From positions 18,050,329-18,114,328 of the forward strand of contig NW_019167893.1 in assembly GCF_002303985.1 (NCBI RefSeq): a stretch of DNA of 64,000 nucleotides, given 5' to 3'. The notes below the pieces were generated by a model, which was given only the letters and a program-made list of their open reading frames with translations, did not search any database and had not been told where the DNA came from. Source of the DNA: Durio zibethinus (Eukaryota > Streptophyta > Magnoliopsida > Malvales > Malvaceae). Position numbers and translations under genes: made by a program. Shown here in pieces: positions 45,322 to 57,448 of this stretch. The first letter of the stretch is position 1. Every line of letters starts with the position of its first letter.

Positions 45322-48300
45322 TTATATAAAACTAGGGCAGACTGGTCCCTTGGATAGGCCAAGTCGAACTTCCATGCTATGGTGCAAGTCCAGCGGCCGT
45401 ACAGTCTCAGAGTCTCGAGGATCTGCAATCAACATAAAAAATTTTAAATTATTACTATGTATAACATTAACCTAAACCATACACTTTTCCATGCATTATC
45501 CAACTTGATGACTCCCTGCAACTCGATCTTTAAAGGACCAAACATGATATACGACATTCCAAGTTCCTAACAGAAAATGAATTGCCATTTATTCGACTCA
45601 AACAACATGCACTCAGTGCAAATATTACCAATTGTCAAGTAAGCACACTGGAATTAAGAAATCAGACCTAATCAGCAGAATGAATAGTAGATGGTAATGT
45701 GGAAACTGTATCCATAAGAAATGGTAATAAAATTTTGAAAAGAAACACATAAAAATTTCTCAATTTTCAAATATATTTTATTTATAAATTCAGCTGGGAT
45801 TTTTTTTTTAGGAAAAAAGGGGAACCAGATTTATTTCTTTTCAAAAAGCACACCTTAGGAGCAAAGGAGTTGAAGGCAAATGACAAAAGTAAACGTAGGA
45901 AAAAGAAAATGATTTTGAATGCTTATTCTGACACTAAATGGCTGTTAGAAAACATTTCAACATCTCATCCATAATAAATTGAAACCTAATGACTTGGAAA
46001 AGAAAAGGCACTAACATAATAACAGAACTCCAAACATGAGATTGAACTGACCTTCCTCAAGTCTTTCACTGATGGAAATTGGACAGTAAGTAGTGAGTTG
46101 AAAAGATTACCAAGTACCAAACAATGATGTTGACAAATAGTAAATTTAAAAAGAAAGCTCAAGCAAACATTAGCAAGGGACAAATCTGTACAACAAAATT
46201 CACAAAAAATGTATTTATTTTGTATTTAGTGTGTATTGTTATACCATTCAGATAATCCTCGAAGCCAAAATCATCTAATGTTCCTGTCAATGCTTCCAAA
46301 CCTAGCATTGAAGATGGGAGCAATGGCCTCTGGAACCTGCATAATTTTCAAAAAACATACACAAAGATATTTAGTGAGTTCTGAATAGATTCTTGCAAAA
46401 GTAAAGATATCATACATCAATCTAGGGAGAATTAGCCATATTAGTCACTTTTCTTCTAATCTGCCTGGTTCAAAGCCATGCATTCTCTAAAACAATAAAA
46501 ATAAAATCCATTTACTATTTAAATTGATATTATGACATACAAAACTTCCTAAAAGGAAGAATAAGAGTAGATAGTATGGAACAACACTTGCTAGATTTCT
46601 GTTTTACAAGATTGTCTATAGGAAAACACATTCTATATAGGCTGTTACAGTCATTGAAGCAAAACAGCAAAACACATATACACCTATATGAGCAGAGTTC
46701 TTAAAATTCTTCCTATTTCAAATAGATGCATAGATCTTTTAGAATAAAAACCATAATACTAGACCATTTCATACACAACACGGTGGAAAGAAAGATCTTC
46801 AAGAAAAAATTTCCGGCAAACTACAATCATTAGTAACGAAAAAAATCCGAGTGCCTTAACCAATTTCAAAATTTTGGGTATGACAAGAAGATCTGCACTT
46901 CTTCAATATAAGCGTTCTCTTCATCATTTGGTCAAAATCTTAAACCTTGCAGGACTATGGAGACACATTACAATTAAGAAAAAGTGAAAAAAAAAAAAAA
47001 GAAATTCAAAGGTGTTTTCTCACTAAAACCAGTGTTTGATTAAAAAAGTGAATGAGTTTTTTAGTTGCATACCATTTTCAGAAGCAACTAACCAGAAAGA
47101 TTTCTTACCAAATAGGATTTCAACCCCAACTCTCTTCTCTCTGAACAAAGAGACTATAAAAAGAACAAAGCAAACAAACAGCAAATATCTAAACAGTTCT
47201 GCATCTTCTTTTATGCCCTATCAAGGTCATAGAGGCAGACTTAGGTGGAAGCTTCCAAAACAATAGCAATCCTTCATACAAATTGTTCTTTGCTTCCAAA
47301 GAACAACCTCCCAGTCACCACAAAGCACCTATGATCTTTCATTTATCCTCCAAAATAAAACATAACAAGAAATCATTCAAACTAAAGTTCATTTAAATGT
47401 ACGTCTAATCCTTTGCATGACTTCTGTACAATAAAAACAGAACCAGATAATCACTCAAACTATAGTAATTCAAATGTAACATAATCCATCTGTTTCAGTA
47501 CCATAAAATGCAAGCAACTAAAATGTTCACCTTGCTCCATTGAAATAGAAAACATTCCCATGAAATACATGCAAAAGAGATATCACAACCAGCTGATATG
47601 TCAGCATTAGGATGAAACGTTACTCAGTTTCTCAAACATCACCTGACACTAGAATCTTTTGAGGTCCCCAATCTTTATTTTAAAAACCTTGTCCAATTTC
47701 TTCATCAAAATATCTAGCATTCTTGTCTATAAAATCTCACATAATAGTCCATAACCAATAGGCTGTATAATTTAAAAAGGTTGACTGATAAGGAATCACA
47801 AAAGATATGAAGCCTGTGTCAACCTACATTTGACCTCTCTTATTGTCTCAACTCTCAAATTAATGTTCTTGCAATTCATATAGCATGGATGTTCCTCCAT
47901 GACGATCATGACTATATCTTCCCAACTTTCAGATCAGTCATTCTTCTCCAACCCAGACCTATATTAGACTCCCTACCCTTCTTTTACCACAATAGACTAA
48001 AATGGTCAGAATCTACAACAAAAATAATGCTTGCTATTACTCTTGCTCACAGGGGCAATAGAAGCTAGTTGACAAAACCTTTTTTTCATAATTATTCCAG
48101 TTATTTATTCGTATCATCCTGCAACTTTCCATGTTTATGCTAGATAATCAAAAGACAGTCTTAAAGAGCTCATATAATAATTTCATCAGGGAAGACAAAA
48201 TCCCAAGTACTCAGACAAGTCTAGAGCAATTTTTTTGCCAAACATCAACAGCTGAAAATTGGGCTGAAAACGAGTAATAATTCATGATAAAGATCAAAAA

Positions 48301-48829
48301 CTTTGAGGTGATACCGCGAGAGAATTTGCCTATCGAGATCCATTTTGAGTGGCAATGCTGTTCCATAAGTATTGGCCAGGACTTTTCTCTTCATCTCCTC
48401 CTGTGTTTTTTTTGCCTAAAAAATGAAAAAAAAAAAAACCATAAAAAATAGTATTCAATACCTATTATAAAATTTAAAGCAAAAAAACCCACCGATAAAA
48501 CCATCTTTAATTTCAGAAGAATCACCTACCTTCTATTTTCATTTTCAGTAATGAAAAACCCTAAAAATATATAATTTTTAATTTTATATAGTAAAACAAC
48601 TATACCATATAAACACACACACAAACAAAAGAATTATATTGACTCTAATATCCCATCTTGTATTTTCTCGTAAAAAAGAAAAAAGGGGAGGAGGAGAAAT
48701 TACAGATTCGTAAGCAGATTGAAGCGGGTGAGATCCGATGAAGTCGCTCTTAACACCGTGGAGACCGAATCGAAGAGCGTCGGTTTGGATTCCTCCGATT
48801 TCGTGCTGAATCGTCTTGGATGCCTCCAT
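45322..48829 (-). CDS. UMP1: Proteasome maturation factor UMP1 homologue, 4 exons
   Basis: UMP1/POMP is the chaperone that sits in half-proteasomes, helps beta-ring assembly and dimerisation, and is the first substrate of the new 20S proteasome. Exons on the minus strand: 48829-48704, 48415-48315, 46336-46245 and 45422-45322, all with GT-AG introns (288, 1978 and 822 bp) and phases that join exactly. They give 420 bp, 139 residues plus stop; plant UMP1 is about 141. Family signatures: DALRFGLHGVKSDFIGSHPL near the N-terminus, MDLDRQILSRFQRP in the middle, GFEDYLNDPRDSE, and a C-terminal MEVRLGLSKGP, equivalent to the VEYKLGL end of animal POMP. ATG at 48829 is the only start that gives the conserved N-terminus. 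No signal peptide, as expected for a cytosolic/nuclear protein. I see no defect. Confidence 0.96.
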
Positions 48830-48870
48830 TTTTCTCTCTTCTTTTTTCCTTTTCTTCTTCTTCTTTGGTT

Positions 48871-48878
48871 TTTTTATA
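48871..48878 (-). promoter_or_regulatory. TATA box candidate of the UMP1 homologue
   Basis: TATAAAAA on the minus strand, about 42-49 bp upstream of the ATG, followed by an AAG/AGA-rich leader. It would give a very short 5' UTR of about 20 bases, so a second, more upstream start site is possible. Confidence 0.4.
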
Positions 48879-49025
48879 GATTGTTCCTTTGAACAGAGCG
48901 TATCTTTGCGAGCATGAAAGGGGGAAGAAAGATAGAGCTGCTATAGTAACTAACGATCACGTCGTATTTACTCTTTTAACGAAACGAGGTCGTTTCTAAT
49001 TGTTTAAGTACCGGCAATCCAATTA

Positions 49026-49052
49026 AGCCCAATTCTGGTATTCGGTTGGGCT
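49026..49052. promoter_or_regulatory. Paired TGGGCT (site II-like) elements upstream of UMP1
   Basis: TGGGCT occurs on the minus strand at 49031-49026 and on the plus strand at 49047-49052, about 200 bp upstream of the start codon. TGGGCY motifs are known TCP-factor sites common in plant housekeeping and growth-related promoters. Function here is inferred. Confidence 0.35.
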
Positions 49053-49059
49053 ATTAGAA

Positions 49060-50012
49060 ATCTACCACTTGCGCACCGATGCATTTTTTTTTTTATTTAC
49101 TGACGTAAGTATTCAACAACATTTTTTCAAAAAAGAGTGACTCAAATCCTATTCCTAGAGTACAAGATTAATTAATTAAGTGAAATATTTGATGTTTTAA
49201 AAATAAAAGTGTAAAAAAAAAAAAAACTTACATTAGAAAAAATTAATTACATTATTGGCAAATTTTCAAAAGAATTTGAAAAAGTACTGATATTATCCGA
49301 TGCATCTTGAATATGTGTCAGGCAAGGATAAAAAAGGTCAAATTGTAGGGTCAATCTTGAACTTTGATCAAATGGTGAAATTGGTTTCTCTATCATATAC
49401 CATTCAAATTAGATCCCTTTACATCAAATAATTATCAAATTTAATAAAATTATTAATGGGTTAAATTAACTTTTTTGTTCAAAATGCTAACATGATATTT
49501 GACTTTTCTTATGTGATTTTTCTATATGCCTTGACCGTTGACTTTATGAAACAAACTTTTTTGTCCACCACGTTAGAAAATGTTGAAATGGCAATTTTTT
49601 GCCACGTATAAAAATTTTTTCCATGTCAGCTTTTCTTTTTTCCCTTTTTTTCTTTTTCCACTATGGTTTTTTTTTCTCTCATTTTTTTCCATTACTTTCT
49701 CCAATATCTAAAGATCCTTTACAATTTCATACAACCTAATAGAAACAAAATTTTAATTTCCTCTATTTTTCATTTTTTTTAAAGAGTTTTGAAGAAATTG
49801 AATGAAAATTTTGCATGCTTTTCAAAAATTTTGAAAATGAGTTTAGGTTCTGTGATTTTGGTAGACCATAACAAAAACAAACCCTTAATCTTGAAATTTG
49901 GGTTGCAAGGGTTCATTTTATTTTAAAGGTCGCAAGGTTAAGTGAGTTATTTGCAATGGTTACATTAGATCTAAACTTAAACAACTTAAAAACATTCTCA
50001 AGAAATCTGAAA
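49060..50012. other. Intergenic, repeat-like, no gene seen
   Basis: A stretch at about 49330-49560 (CAATCTTGAACTTTGATCAA, then TCAAATTAGATCCCTTTA) resembles widespread non-coding repeats in plant genomes. Nothing protein-coding is visible. Confidence 0.4.
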
Positions 50013-50883
50013 ATGTCTAATATAAAAAACAAGTTGGGTAAGTTTTTTAATTATAATTTGACAACAAAAATATGGATTTTGTTCATTTATTGACACATTG
50101 AGAAATTCACTAATTTCTATTTCCAATAATGAAAATAGCAAATAAGGGTTTTATTCATCATTATATGGGGTTTTTTTCAAAATTATTATAATAGTGATTG
50201 ATTTATTATTAAATATTTTTTTCGTACTTTAGGACAGACAACCTTAACTTATAATTATGAAGGTGATCATGTTTGTTGTTGGTGTGGACTAAAAACTCCA
50301 TCAATTATATCAACTAGTGATAACAATATTGGAAGAAGATTTTTTTTTCTTAGATAAACTATCAGTTAATAATCAATGATACTTGATTTTATTGTGATGG
50401 AATGAAATGAATGGTTTTGCTGTAAGGAACTATTAAGCAACTTAGGAAAGCTATTTGGTTTTGTAACTTTATTTGTTAGGGCTACTTTTGATTTGCTTAG
50501 TTGAATGGAATGAATGTAATTTGTTGGTTTTACATGTTAGGACAACTTATGAATGTTTTACATGTCAAAACAGCTTATGATAGCTTATGAATAGAATTTT
50601 TTGGTTGTATGTAGGTTAAACGTTATAGATTTTTCTTTGGCATGAAGTGCAATTGGATAAAGAACATGTAAAAGTAGTTATAATTGATTTAAGAGATGCT
50701 AATAAATATTTGAATAGAGATAATTTCATATTGATAGAGAATAACAAAACATTGAAAAGAATGATGGTGGAATTAAGGAGTCAAGATGGATACGCAAGGC
50801 AAATACCTTCCTAAATCATCACTAAAGACTTATTGGATGAAATTGTTGCATTGAAAGCTAAATTTGAAGTTCTTCAAGAATAA
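50013..50883 (+). pseudogene. GRF-type zinc-finger gene remnant
   Basis: Three exon-like pieces can be read. 50013-50037 starts ATG and ends at a GTAAGT donor. 50233-50357 follows a TTTAG acceptor, stays in phase, and encodes CCWCGLKTPSIISTSDNNIG then RRFF, which resembles the first half of a GRF zinc finger (C-x-C-G ... GRRFF). 50629-50883 encodes FFLWHEVQLDKEH and a downstream lysine-rich helix, like the FFxW-D/E second half and coiled-coil tail of small plant GRF-finger proteins. A TAA ends the second piece with no clear donor, and another TAA (50812-50814) interrupts the third, after which the frame stays open to 50883. The role of this plant family is poorly known. Probably a decayed copy. 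Confidence 0.42.
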
Positions 50884-52389
50884 ATGAAGAATGCTAAGGT
50901 TGATGGAAGCATGAAAAAAGAAATTGTATAAATATGCTTTGATATTTAATTAGTTAATATTGTTTTTTAGTATTAGGACATAACAATGACGATATAAGAA
51001 AAAAAAAATGAGTGGTTAGGTTTATCATAATAGTTGTATAGTTTGTACAAGAATGTAAGATTGATAATATGTTATATGACCATAATGGTTGTTTTTAGGT
51101 ATATATTTTATTTTTTAGTGTTTACTATGTTTTTTTTTTTTTTTGGTCAATAAACGTATACTATTTTTAGTAACCATAATATAAGTGAATTGACAAACTT
51201 AATTAGCACTAAAGCATAATAAAGATTAAAAAAAACTATGAAAATTGATAATTTTATTTTAAATCCTTATTAAATTGTCACAAGTTGCAAACAATACTAT
51301 ACAAAAAAAATTCCATCACCATCTAGCACATGTTACACAAAAATTTTTCAAGATCATTCATAATCATCCAACCCTAAGAAAAATACATAATTGTCTTTTG
51401 ATAAAACAAAAAACCCTAACAGCTCTCATTATGCATCAACTTTTTCTTTTCCTTATCTAGATGTAATTGCAATATTTTTTTGTATTGAATTTGGTATAGA
51501 CAACCCTGGAATAGATTTTCTTTAGATAACTGACTTGGTTCTTTATGTTTTGACATTTTATCAAGATTTTGATTCCTATGTGCCTAATAATAAGAAAAGA
51601 AACAAGATTAAATGACTATAAAATAATAATAATAATAATATTGAACACTTGTAATTAATTTGCATTAAATTAGTTATCAATAATTGATTTTTTGGTAATG
51701 CATTAAGTAGACATCTTCACTCTCTTTCGAACAATTGTCTCGTCAAGCTTACCAAGCACTTGAATTAAACAATTCATACCAGTGTTATCTATCATTCTCT
51801 TATTCTTTAGGCTTTAAGAGTGAAAATAGAATTAAATTATTACTTACATTAAGAATACATATTCACTGTTAGGGTTTTGGTATAAACCAATTCTTTCTTA
51901 ATATGGTCATTTTTTTTTTTTGCTTCTTTTAGAAGGGTCAATGGTCTATTTAATGACCAACACACTTTGTTTTAGATTTATAGATTCATAAAAAGTGAAA
52001 CCCTAATTGACAAAGTTAACATAATATAAAAAATACCTTGTTGTTAGTAGATAAAAAAGCATAGAGTTTTTCTTGGATTTTTTTTGCACTAGGTCTAGAA
52101 CGTTGACAAAAACCTTAAAATATTAACCAATATAGTCAAACTTTACTATTCCCCTTTTCTACAATACATTATACAAACCACAACAATAATCAAAAGTTAT
52201 ACCTTGCTCAATTTTGCTACAATATCATTTTCTTATCTTACTTTCATTTTTTTTCTTGGCTTAAAACTCTTATTTGGGGTCTACACATTGAAAATAAAGA
52301 AAAAGTTTAACACTATATACAATTTAGCTACTAAGAATAATAAATATATGTTATCACAAGATAGACATATTACAAACTTTGTTTTCTTT
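50884..52389. other. AT-rich stretch without a supported gene
   Basis: Short broken frames on both strands and an (AAT)n run near 51625-51642. Nothing is recognisable apart from the weak zinc-knuckle trace directly to the right. Confidence 0.4.
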
Positions 52390-52445
52390 AGACATCACAA
52401 TTTGTTGTGACCCTCATCATGGCAATAATTATATGTCATCACCTT
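52390..52445 (-). pseudogene. Zinc-knuckle remnant, possibly from a transposase
   Basis: On the minus strand a peptide YNYCHDEGHNKL, a stop and then Cys fits a CX2CX4HX4C knuckle in which the first Cys codon has become Tyr (TAT). Knuckles with GHNK are common at the C-terminus of plant MULE transposases. The sequence is very short and the assignment is tentative. Confidence 0.2.
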
Positions 52446-52539
52446 ACTAGCCTATATAATCTGCTTTTGTTCTTTCCTTCAAATGATTGATGTTTATTTT
52501 TGAAACCCCCTTGAAAGGAAAACGAAAAAAAAAAAAAAA

Positions 52540-52990
52540 AAAGAGAAACTAGAAAATGTCAAGAGAGAACAAGGAAAGGAGAAAAAAGAAGAGTAAGTTG
52601 ATCAAGTGATTGAATGGAGTTCACTTCGTTGTTCAATTAAGCTAGAATTTTATCTGCATGTTAATGACTTGTTGTTCTACATTCTAAATGGTGAAGATTG
52701 GGATTGGAGTTCTATAGGAACAAATTCAGAGTATATTTGTTAAGTTGCTTATTTAGTGAGATTTCTTCAATTGTTTCTATGATTATATTTAACTTTAATT
52801 TCAATTAAAAGAAAACTTTGTATACCATATTTAATATAAGAAGATTTTCTTGATAATCTGTGTTTTTTTTCTTTTTATATCGGATGATTTTTAATATAAA
52901 TTTTGGTGTATTTATTTTTTTGTTTTTAATTATTGATTGTTGTTTGCTTATTGCGACTTTATTATGATAAATTGTTTTCATGTTCTTGTG
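52540..52990 (+). mobile_element. Decayed copia-type LTR remnant
   Basis: It aligns with about 165-560 of the window's first LTR: A/G-rich leader, AAATGGTGAAGAT, GGAACAAATTCAGAGTATAT, a TTTAGTGAGATTTCTTCAATTG block, and a T-rich end followed by TTTATTATGATA. The identity is low. No ends, target duplication or primer-binding site can be placed. Confidence 0.5.
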
Positions 52991-52999
52991 GCTCATGAA

Positions 53000-53623
53000 T
53001 GACACGAAGGAATCCTAGACAAATATGCACATTTGGATGCTATATAGATTTCTCAACTGATAATACGAAAAAAATCAATAAGAGGGCCAACAATGAAAAT
53101 ATAGCACATGGCTTTATTTTTAATAAGAAGAAATCCGCAAGTATATAAATCAAGCAAATAATATAATATGAGCAAAGTATCATTCTCACGACAATTGTAA
53201 AAGAGTTAAACTAAATACTAAAATTGAACACCCTAACTATATTCAAAATAATCGACAAATATGCAATTAACTAATCTATAATGCAAACCGAAAATTTAAT
53301 TAACTAAAAATTAACTAAACTGAATATAATAAATAAATTAGAATGCAAAATAGTCCATTAAAATAATGCTATAAACTAAAATTGAAATTATGCATTTAAT
53401 TAAAAGCAGTTTTTAAAATTAATGTAGTAGATTAATTATAATGCAAAACTTATAAAACTAATTTAATCTTATATGCAGCAATGAAAACTGTAATGCAGTA
53501 GCTAATTAACAACCGAATGTAGTAAACCAAATGAGAAAAAAATTGAAATTTTAATTACAAAAACTAAAGCAAAATTGTAGAATAAAAACTATCTAAAACT
53601 ATTTAATATAAATTAGTATAGAA
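53000..53623. other. AT-rich remnant flanking the TRIM (left)
   Basis: Rich in ATGCAAAA, TTAATTAAC and similar words, with CGCAAGTATATAAATCAAGC near 53138. The same word style returns at 54985-55450, as expected if the TRIM split one older non-coding element. No frame is supported. Confidence 0.35.
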
Positions 53624-53628
53624 TTAAA

Positions 53629-54180
53629 TGTTAGAAATAGTGACTCAAATCTTATAGCAGATTTATTTGGGATTGGCTAATATTGCTTGATGGATAAGAA
53701 GATTAGAAAAAAAAAAAATTCTAAGAGAAAATGGATTCTTGATGGGCAAGTTTGTATGCTTATAAATAAATAAAATATTCACAGGGTTAGTATGAGAAAA
53801 AATTGTAAGAGAGTTGTAGGGTACTAGAGATTTACATCTTATGAGTGTATATGTTTGTATGTTTATGAGTGAATCAGAAGAAATTAAGATGGTCCACATA
53901 GATAATGGTACATTGATGTATATGGGTATGAATTTGTTTGAATTGAGAATACTCCACGAGATTAAAAAAGATTGAGAGGGTCTATTAGTATTAATTATGA
54001 GTGCTTAATTTGATGTTTATTTGTAATTCTCTGTAACTAATGAATTTTTTTTTCATCTGTGAATGTAAGTTGATTGAGCTGAACCATATTATATTGATGT
54101 CTTTTGTGTGGTTGCTTAATTGTTTGAATGTGCTTCCACTAACTTAGATGTTTATTTGATTGGGCCTTTTTCACCAAACA
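53629..54180 (+). mobile_element. TRIM 5' LTR
   Basis: Starts TGTTAGAAATAGTGA and ends CACCAAACA. Aligns in order with 54413-54979, including TTTGTTTGGGATTG-like, AAGTTTGTATGCTTATAAAT and GTGAGTACTTGATTTGATGT-like blocks. TTATAAATA near 53760 may be its TATA region. Confidence 0.85.
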
Positions 54181-54182
54181 AA

Positions 54183-54194
54183 TGGTATCAGAGT
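54183..54194 (+). promoter_or_regulatory. TRIM primer-binding site, initiator tRNA-Met type
   Basis: TGGTATCAGAGT follows the 5' LTR after two bases, with one difference at the end from the standard TGGTATCAGAGC. Confidence 0.85.
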
Positions 54195-54412
54195 CGTCTT
54201 AATCTCCAATAAGTGATATCAGAACATAGTTCAAGCTTAAGTCCAAAAGAGCTCGACTCAAAAAAGAAGTTTGAATTTGTGTTTTGAAGATCAGTTTGCA
54301 TGAAGAGTGAAGACACACAGAGAAGATTATTACGAGACTTCTATTGCAGGTGGAGCCAAGTAGATTTAGCATAAAAACTAATGAGTGATAGAATTTGAGT
54401 CAAAGTGGAGAT

Positions 54413-54979
54413 TGTTAAGAATAGTGAAATCTTATAACAGATTTGTTTGGGATTGCCTAGATATTACTTGATAGATAAGAAGACTTGTAAAAGAAAAATT
54501 TTAAGAAGAAATAGATTATTGATAGGTAAGTTTGTATGCTTATAAATAGATGAAATCTCTACAAAGTTAGGTATGAAAAAAGATGTAAGAGAGTTATAAA
54601 ATTTTATAGAATAGACACCTTATAAGATTACAAGAGATTTATGTCTTACAGATATGTATGTTTATATATTTATAAATGAACTAGAGGAGACTAAAATAAT
54701 CCACTTAGATATGATGCATGAATGCACATGTATATGTATTTATTTAAGTTGAAAATACTCTATAAGACGAAAGAAAATTGAGAGAGTCTATGACTATTAC
54801 TTGTGAGTACTTGATTTGATGTTTGTTTATAATTCTCTACAATTAGTGAATCTTTTTTTTTTAATTATTAACTTAAGTCGATAGGTTAAATCATGTTAAA
54901 TTGTTATATCTTGTATGATTGATTGATTATTCGATTTTACTTTCGTTGACTTGATTGATTAGAAGTTTTTAGCCTAACA
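54413..54979 (+). mobile_element. TRIM 3' LTR
   Basis: Starts TGTTAAGAATAGTGAAATC and ends AGCCTAACA, preceded by the purine-rich AAAGTGGAGAT at 54402-54412 and followed by TTAAA. Confidence 0.85.
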
Positions 54980-54984
54980 TTAAA

Positions 54985-56150
54985 AACAAAAAAAAAATGC
55001 AAAATTTAATCTAATTATGCCATAACTTAAAATAGAAACAGAATTATGAATTTAAATTAATGCAATATGTAAAAACTGAAGTGCAATAAAATTTTAAAGA
55101 TGCAAAACCAGAAAAATTAAACCCTAAATCTAACGTAAAATCTGAAAGTGTATAGAAAACTAAATGCAGAGCCCAAAACAGGCTCTAAACTATGCCAAAC
55201 CAAATTGTAAACATGTAGTACAGTAATTCCTAGCTTAATTAAACAAGAATCTAAGAACTGGAAACTAAATCTGCATGAACCGAAACCTAGATTTTGCAAG
55301 AACATAAACCAAACCCGAAAAATCATAAAGATTTGCAATAACAAATTAAAATCGAAAAGAGCTTGAACTAAAATTGAAACAATAAAATTAAAAATTAAAT
55401 GGCAAGAACAAAAAACAAAACTGTTTTAAAGAATGGTTTAACGAAACTTGAAAAAAGAGAATTAAACTCTCCTGCACCCAAACTGGGATTTCTTCCAGCC
55501 TTGAAAACTATGCTTTAAATCTTCTGCTTCAACGTGAACTTTTCCAAGACAAGTTTGTTTTCATTCTCTTTCCAACTCGGCTCAAAGTAAACTTCAATCC
55601 AGAGTAGTACACCAATTTCCGTTTTAACTTCAATCTTCAAACAGAATTTAATTCCTTCCATGCCACGTCATTTAAAAATCGAATCCTCTGCTTGTGCAGC
55701 TACAGAAAATCCTGTGCACTTGCTCTAAAAAATCTAGATTATTAATTCTGTATAATCCTGACTGAAATTCTGTCTTTCTGATTCTGCCTGAATTTTCCTC
55801 TGTTCCAGTTCCCCTTTTAACTTGCAGAAATTTTGGACAGCTTTTATCAACTTGCACCAGTAGGTCCCGCATTGATGACATAGTCTATTTTGCAACTTGT
55901 CTCCAAAATGTAGCCAAATTAGCCAATAATTCATCTTTTTCCAATTTTTGTTGAATTTTACTACACATGCACAAATTAAATAAATTAGGAAGGAAAATTA
56001 ATTTAATTTGTCAAGAACAAAGTAAAATTCATGCAATAAAACATTAAAAATAACTTTTTTAATAGAATTATTACACATGAGTATTATTTTCTTGTTACAC
56101 AATTATACTGAGATTCATTATTAATGGGATTGTTGTACTTGTAACCATGA
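54985..56150. other. AT-rich remnant flanking the TRIM (right)
   Basis: Continues the style of 53000-53623. The part at 55460-55940 is less AT-rich and may be an older retroelement leader, but no conserved domain shows on either strand. Confidence 0.3.
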
Positions 56151-57448
56151 TTTGATTTTCTGTCATTAGTGGGCATAAATACTACCATGATTTTATTAGA
56201 AATATTTTTCAGAGTATGAAAATAATATGATTAAGTAAATACTTAATCAAAAAGGAAATCATATTAAGTTATAGTCTTAAGAATATGATTCTAGATTTTA
56301 AAAGAATCAAATATAGAAAACTAATTATATAGGTAGTTGATTGCCTGCTTAAAAGAGTCGGCTATCTTAGACTTTTAGGAAAAGCAATCGACTATCATTG
56401 GCATGGCATCAACTTTGATAAACAGAAGCTAAACTTATATTCTATATAAAATAGCAGTTAACTACCATCCTTGAGCAATCGATTGCTATGACTAGAAATG
56501 AGTAGAATCGATTCCAAATCTTAATGGAATCGACTATAGTTGTTTAACAGTCTTATGGAAACTGGTTTGGCATTATAACAGTTAATTACTAATGAAAGTG
56601 AAGTCGATTGTCCTATAAGATGCCGTAACGGGAACCTTTTTAGAAATTGAAAGGAGTGGACAATTAATTATATGGAGCAGTCGACTGCTCGTACATGAAT
56701 GCTTTTTAGAAGTTAAAAGAAGTCGACTACTTTAAAAAAAAGTCAACTGCCCTACTTTGAATTGCATTCTGGAACAAAGGAACAGTTGATTGTCTTCTTA
56801 GTGGAGTCGACTACTCTACATAAAAAATTACAATTTCATGAAACGTGAAATATTGTTTCCCTTTGAATGAAAAGATTAATTAGTTTAATGAACCAAATCT
56901 TCCTTAATTATTTAGAAGGACATTTTTTTATAAAAAAATGATCTTTAATTGAAATAATACAATTAAAGACTTACAGCCTTAGGATTAAATCTTTATAAGT
57001 AAAGATTGTTGTGAGTTCATTTTACACAATATAGAAGTACTTTTCTTCTTACATTTTCTCCTATTTTTCTCAAGTTTAAGGTTAGTTTTAGCATTGTTTG
57101 CTATAGAAAATCTTATTAGACAAGGTATTTTCATTTCCATCAAGGAGTGCTTAGTGATTTAGTTTTTCTAATGCAAGGTAAACCAAACATAAACTTCATT
57201 GTATCTTGGAGGCTGTTCAATCCAACCTATTTTGTATATCATACTTGGTGGAGATGAAAGAACTTTTTAAGGAAAGTGGCGTTTCTAGCATGTCTCGAAG
57301 CTATTTTTGTTCGTGATTAAAAGTTCTATTTGTTCTACTCAACTTATAAAAGAAAGGCTACGAGAATATCTCATGATCAAACGTCAAGTGCACATTTTTT
57401 TTTTCTTCTTTGAGCCTTGTATACTCTAACAGCCTTAATTTTAGCAAT
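56150..57448 (+). mobile_element. Copia element LTR/leader with TCGACT-like motif array
   Basis: It lies directly upstream of a copia-type gag in the same orientation. Between 56331 and 56822 a short motif recurs about fifteen times in forms such as GTCGACTACT, AATCGACTAT, AGTCGACTGC, GTCGATTG and AGTTGATTG. A T-rich leader follows. I could not place the LTR ends or a primer-binding site, so the extent is approximate. Confidence 0.45.

Larger units (their letters stand above)
53629..54979 (+). mobile_element. Complete TRIM (miniature LTR retrotransposon)
   Basis: Two LTRs of 552 and 567 bp enclose only 232 bp, with no coding capacity. The 5-bp target duplication TTAAA is intact at 53624-53628 and 54980-54984. 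A primer-binding site and a purine-rich tract are in the right places. Such elements move only with proteins from autonomous relatives. LTR similarity is about 80%, so the insertion is old. Confidence 0.88.
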
